Assembly (NCBI GenBank): GCA_036674765.1
Contig: JARVKI010000034.1
Coordinates: 343,934 to 407,933, forward strand
DNA from: Seiridium cupressi
Taxonomy: Eukaryota > Ascomycota > Sordariomycetes > Amphisphaeriales > Sporocadaceae
Direction: 5' to 3'
Length of the DNA stretch: 64,000 nt
Position numbers and translations under genes: made by a program. The notes under the pieces are model-generated. The model did not search any database and was not told the origin of the DNA. It saw nothing but the letters and a program-made list of their open reading frames with translations. Every line of letters starts with the position of its first letter. The stretch's first letter is position 1. Below are positions 62,401 through 64,000 of this stretch, in pieces.

Positions 62401-62964
62401 TTTTTAATCGTCGTTTCCAAGTTCATCTTGTGTATAACTACTCTTAAGCTATCCTCCAGATACAATTTCACTTGGATTTCTTTCTCTCCAAACCGAGCTG
62501 TATCGTCCAGGTCTAGCATAGAACCATGCATATGCCGATGCTATGATATTCGGGGTTGCGCTGTGAGTAGTTCTTCCATTACAGGATATTAAGCGCGCTC
62601 TGGATCCTTTGATACGTGCACTCCTGGCCATAGACTTGAAGCAACACAAGAAGAAGCATACACCCTGGAAGCACGCAGCCAGCCTAGTATATCCCTGCGT
62701 TCGCAATAATCATTTAATTGGGCCAGGACATGACTATAGACCTCTTTAGAAAGAACAGCTTTTGTTAAAATCATACAACCACACATACATCAGATGTCAA
62801 GCAAATCCGCAGTCGAGAAGACACAACCCTGCAGCTGTGCCAATGAATGCCAAGAATACAATCAAGTTGCCCACGATAAACTAGATCATCTGTCCTCGCA
62901 CGCTGTCATCGTGTACAGTGCTCGCTCCTAGTCCTACACGCATGTCGTCGCATACCCGAACAAC
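59465..62964. other. 3.5-kb gap without a supported gene
   Basis: The left end is the promoter of the minus-strand membrane-protein gene. On the plus strand a strong TATATAAAAG box lies at 59705-59714 with only an 11-codon frame behind it. A 26-T run lies at 60330-60355. From about 61.3 kb the sequence becomes A/T-rich with short frames only. I recognise no RNA gene or transposon. Confidence 0.5.
60330..60355 (+). repeat. Poly-T run of 26
   Basis: Twenty-six consecutive T on the plus strand (A on the minus strand). It could be the poly-A trace of a retroposed transcript on the minus strand, a simple microsatellite or a length-uncertain sequencing run. No target-site duplication was evident by eye. 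Confidence 0.8.
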
Positions 62965-63319
62965 TCAAGGCTGCCTCTTCGCAGCCAGATCATGCAGATC
63001 GCCCGTCTCCCCAACCTGCACTCTTCCGCCACTGGACTGGTCTGCCTTCTTGGGGCCCTTGGGCACAGCGTCGTCAATCCTATCCTTCACAGCCTCGCCT
63101 TCGAGCTCGGCATTGCCGCCAACATCGGCCTGTGTTGTAGTGCCGTAATTGGACTTCTGTTCATCGATGATGTTCCTGCTCGAGAGTTAGATCGGCGCTT
63201 GCACTGCGCGCTTCATTCACGCGCCAGCGGACGGCTTACTGTGCTTGGCCGAACTGGTTGTTGGGGTCCAGCGGGTTCTGCGGGATGTTCGAGGTGTTGC
63301 CGCTGTTGGAGTCTGCCAT
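62965..63319 (-). CDS. Small hydrophilic, probably disordered protein (96 residues)
   Basis: Exons are 63319-63240 and 63175-62965. They are joined across a 64-nt intron (GTAAGC...CAG) with a CTAAC branch-like site close to the acceptor. The product has 96 residues, is rich in Gly, Asp, Asn, Gln and Lys and has no hydrophobic segment. It starts MADSNSGNTSNIPQNP, contains DEQKSNYGTTTQADVGGN and EGEAVKDRIDD, and ends HDLAAKRQP. The clean exon joining, the codon-like composition and the absence of Cys and Trp indicate a real gene. The composition is like that of hydrophilins or stress-induced small fungal proteins. I do not know its function or family. Confidence 0.72.
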
Positions 63320-64000
63320 TTTGAAATTGTTTGCGTAGCCGATAAAGATTTTGTATTTTGCAGGGCTATTGTGCGATGTTCTCGGTCAATTTTTCAGTTG
63401 GTTGTTCGGTTGAGATTGATACACTATTGTGCTTCTGAGAATTCTTGATTTGCTGATTCCAAGTATGACATTCTATGCCGCGGGTGACGTAATGCTCTGT
63501 CACCCTGTGGGGAGCTCTAACTATTGCGTATCTTGGGACTCTGTGCGACCAATGACATAGTGGGAGTTCGCGGTACTTGCAACACTATTTACAATTCCAC
63601 ACAATGCCCGTATATGTATATTGCTGGCTCTAAAACTGTCTCTTTCTCCTTTTCGGCCATCCTTTTATATTAGCTAGCTTCTTAGTAACTGGGCTCAGCA
63701 CCATGATGAGATTGTCTCTCTACGGCGTGCGACGAGACCAGATATGATCGCTAGAAGTCGTGACCAAGTAATCCGTGGACAGCAATTAATACACTGAAGA
63801 ATGATGTCTAAAAACAAGCCACCCAAGGTGTGCTATTGAGATGCAGTATGAGGTGGCCGTCAATCTCGAGTGACCCAAGGGAGCGGGGGGGGGGGGGGGG
63901 GGGGGGGCGGAAACCCAAGTTTAATGGGTGACGCACACCCAGAATGAGGTTTTTTTTGGGCAAAAGGTAAAGAACCCCCCAAAACGAGAAAAGGTTCAAC
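63320..64000. other. Upstream flank of the small gene, ending in poor-quality-looking sequence
   Basis: The first about 350 bases are the promoter and leader of the minus-strand small gene. A run of 23 G lies at 63885-63907. After it the sequence is full of homopolymers (a T9 at 63950-63958 and runs of 4-6 G, C or A), as at the end of a low-quality read or contig. No gene is visible. Confidence 0.6.
63885..63907 (+). repeat. Poly-G run of 23
   Basis: Twenty-three consecutive G followed by C and GG. Such runs are rare in fungal genomes and are often length-uncertain or artefactual at contig edges. Confidence 0.8.

Overview
The window looks like nuclear DNA of a filamentous ascomycete (Pezizomycotina, most likely Sordariomycetes). 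Its genes carry short spliceosomal introns (about 50-125 nt) with GTAAGT/GTATGT-type donors, CTAAC/CTAAT branch sites and CAG/TAG acceptors. The protein set also fits: a palH pH sensor, a slicer-type Argonaute, a 7TM-RGS protein and a fungal ceramide synthase. The species cannot be told from the sequence alone. Gene density is low, about 11 supported genes in 64 kb, and the intergenic gaps run from 0.2 to 8 kb.

Layout. 1-8.2 kb has no supported gene; its right part (about 6.2-8.2 kb) looks like the promoter and a long pyrimidine-rich leader of the next gene. 8.2-11.2 kb (+) is an HMT1-type vacuolar ABC half-transporter. 14.6-16.1 kb (-) is the ceramide synthase LAG1. 17.6-19.9 kb (-) is the PalH/Rim21 alkaline-pH sensor. 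19.9-27.1 kb is a gap with one doubtful 298-codon ORF. 27.15-27.7 kb (-) is a two-exon gene for an ENY2/SUS1-like helical protein. 28.8-31.6 kb (-) is CDC48 in six exons. 31.6-36 kb is a gene-poor, locally AT-rich gap. 36-36.9 kb (-) is the histone chaperone ASF1, divergent from RNA14 (38-41.2 kb, +), a subunit of the mRNA 3'-end cleavage factor. 41.2-47.4 kb holds no CDS, but its last 2.2 kb looks like a multi-intron 5' leader for the Argonaute gene at 47.45-50.87 kb (+). 53.8-55.8 kb (+) is a 7TM-RGS protein, convergent with a GC-rich, intronless NAD-dependent epimerase/uronate dehydrogenase-like gene (56.0-56.9 kb, -). 58.15-59.46 kb (-) encodes a four-span membrane protein with a long Ser/Arg-rich tail. 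62.97-63.32 kb (-) encodes a 96-residue hydrophilic protein. The last about 120 bases follow a 23-G run and look like poor-quality sequence.

The genes are mostly single-copy housekeeping or signalling genes: proteostasis, chromatin assembly, mRNA 3' processing, sphingolipid synthesis, pH and G-protein signalling, RNA silencing and metal/thiol detoxification. They do not form a pathway cluster, and I see no secondary-metabolite cluster, recognisable transposon, tRNA or rRNA. The most interesting signals are the Argonaute leader with several candidate recursive (AG|GTRNG) splice sites, the ENY2-like protein with an NG-rich insertion, the compositionally distinct epimerase, and the small two-exon protein near the right edge. 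I did not find a convincing wholly new system.
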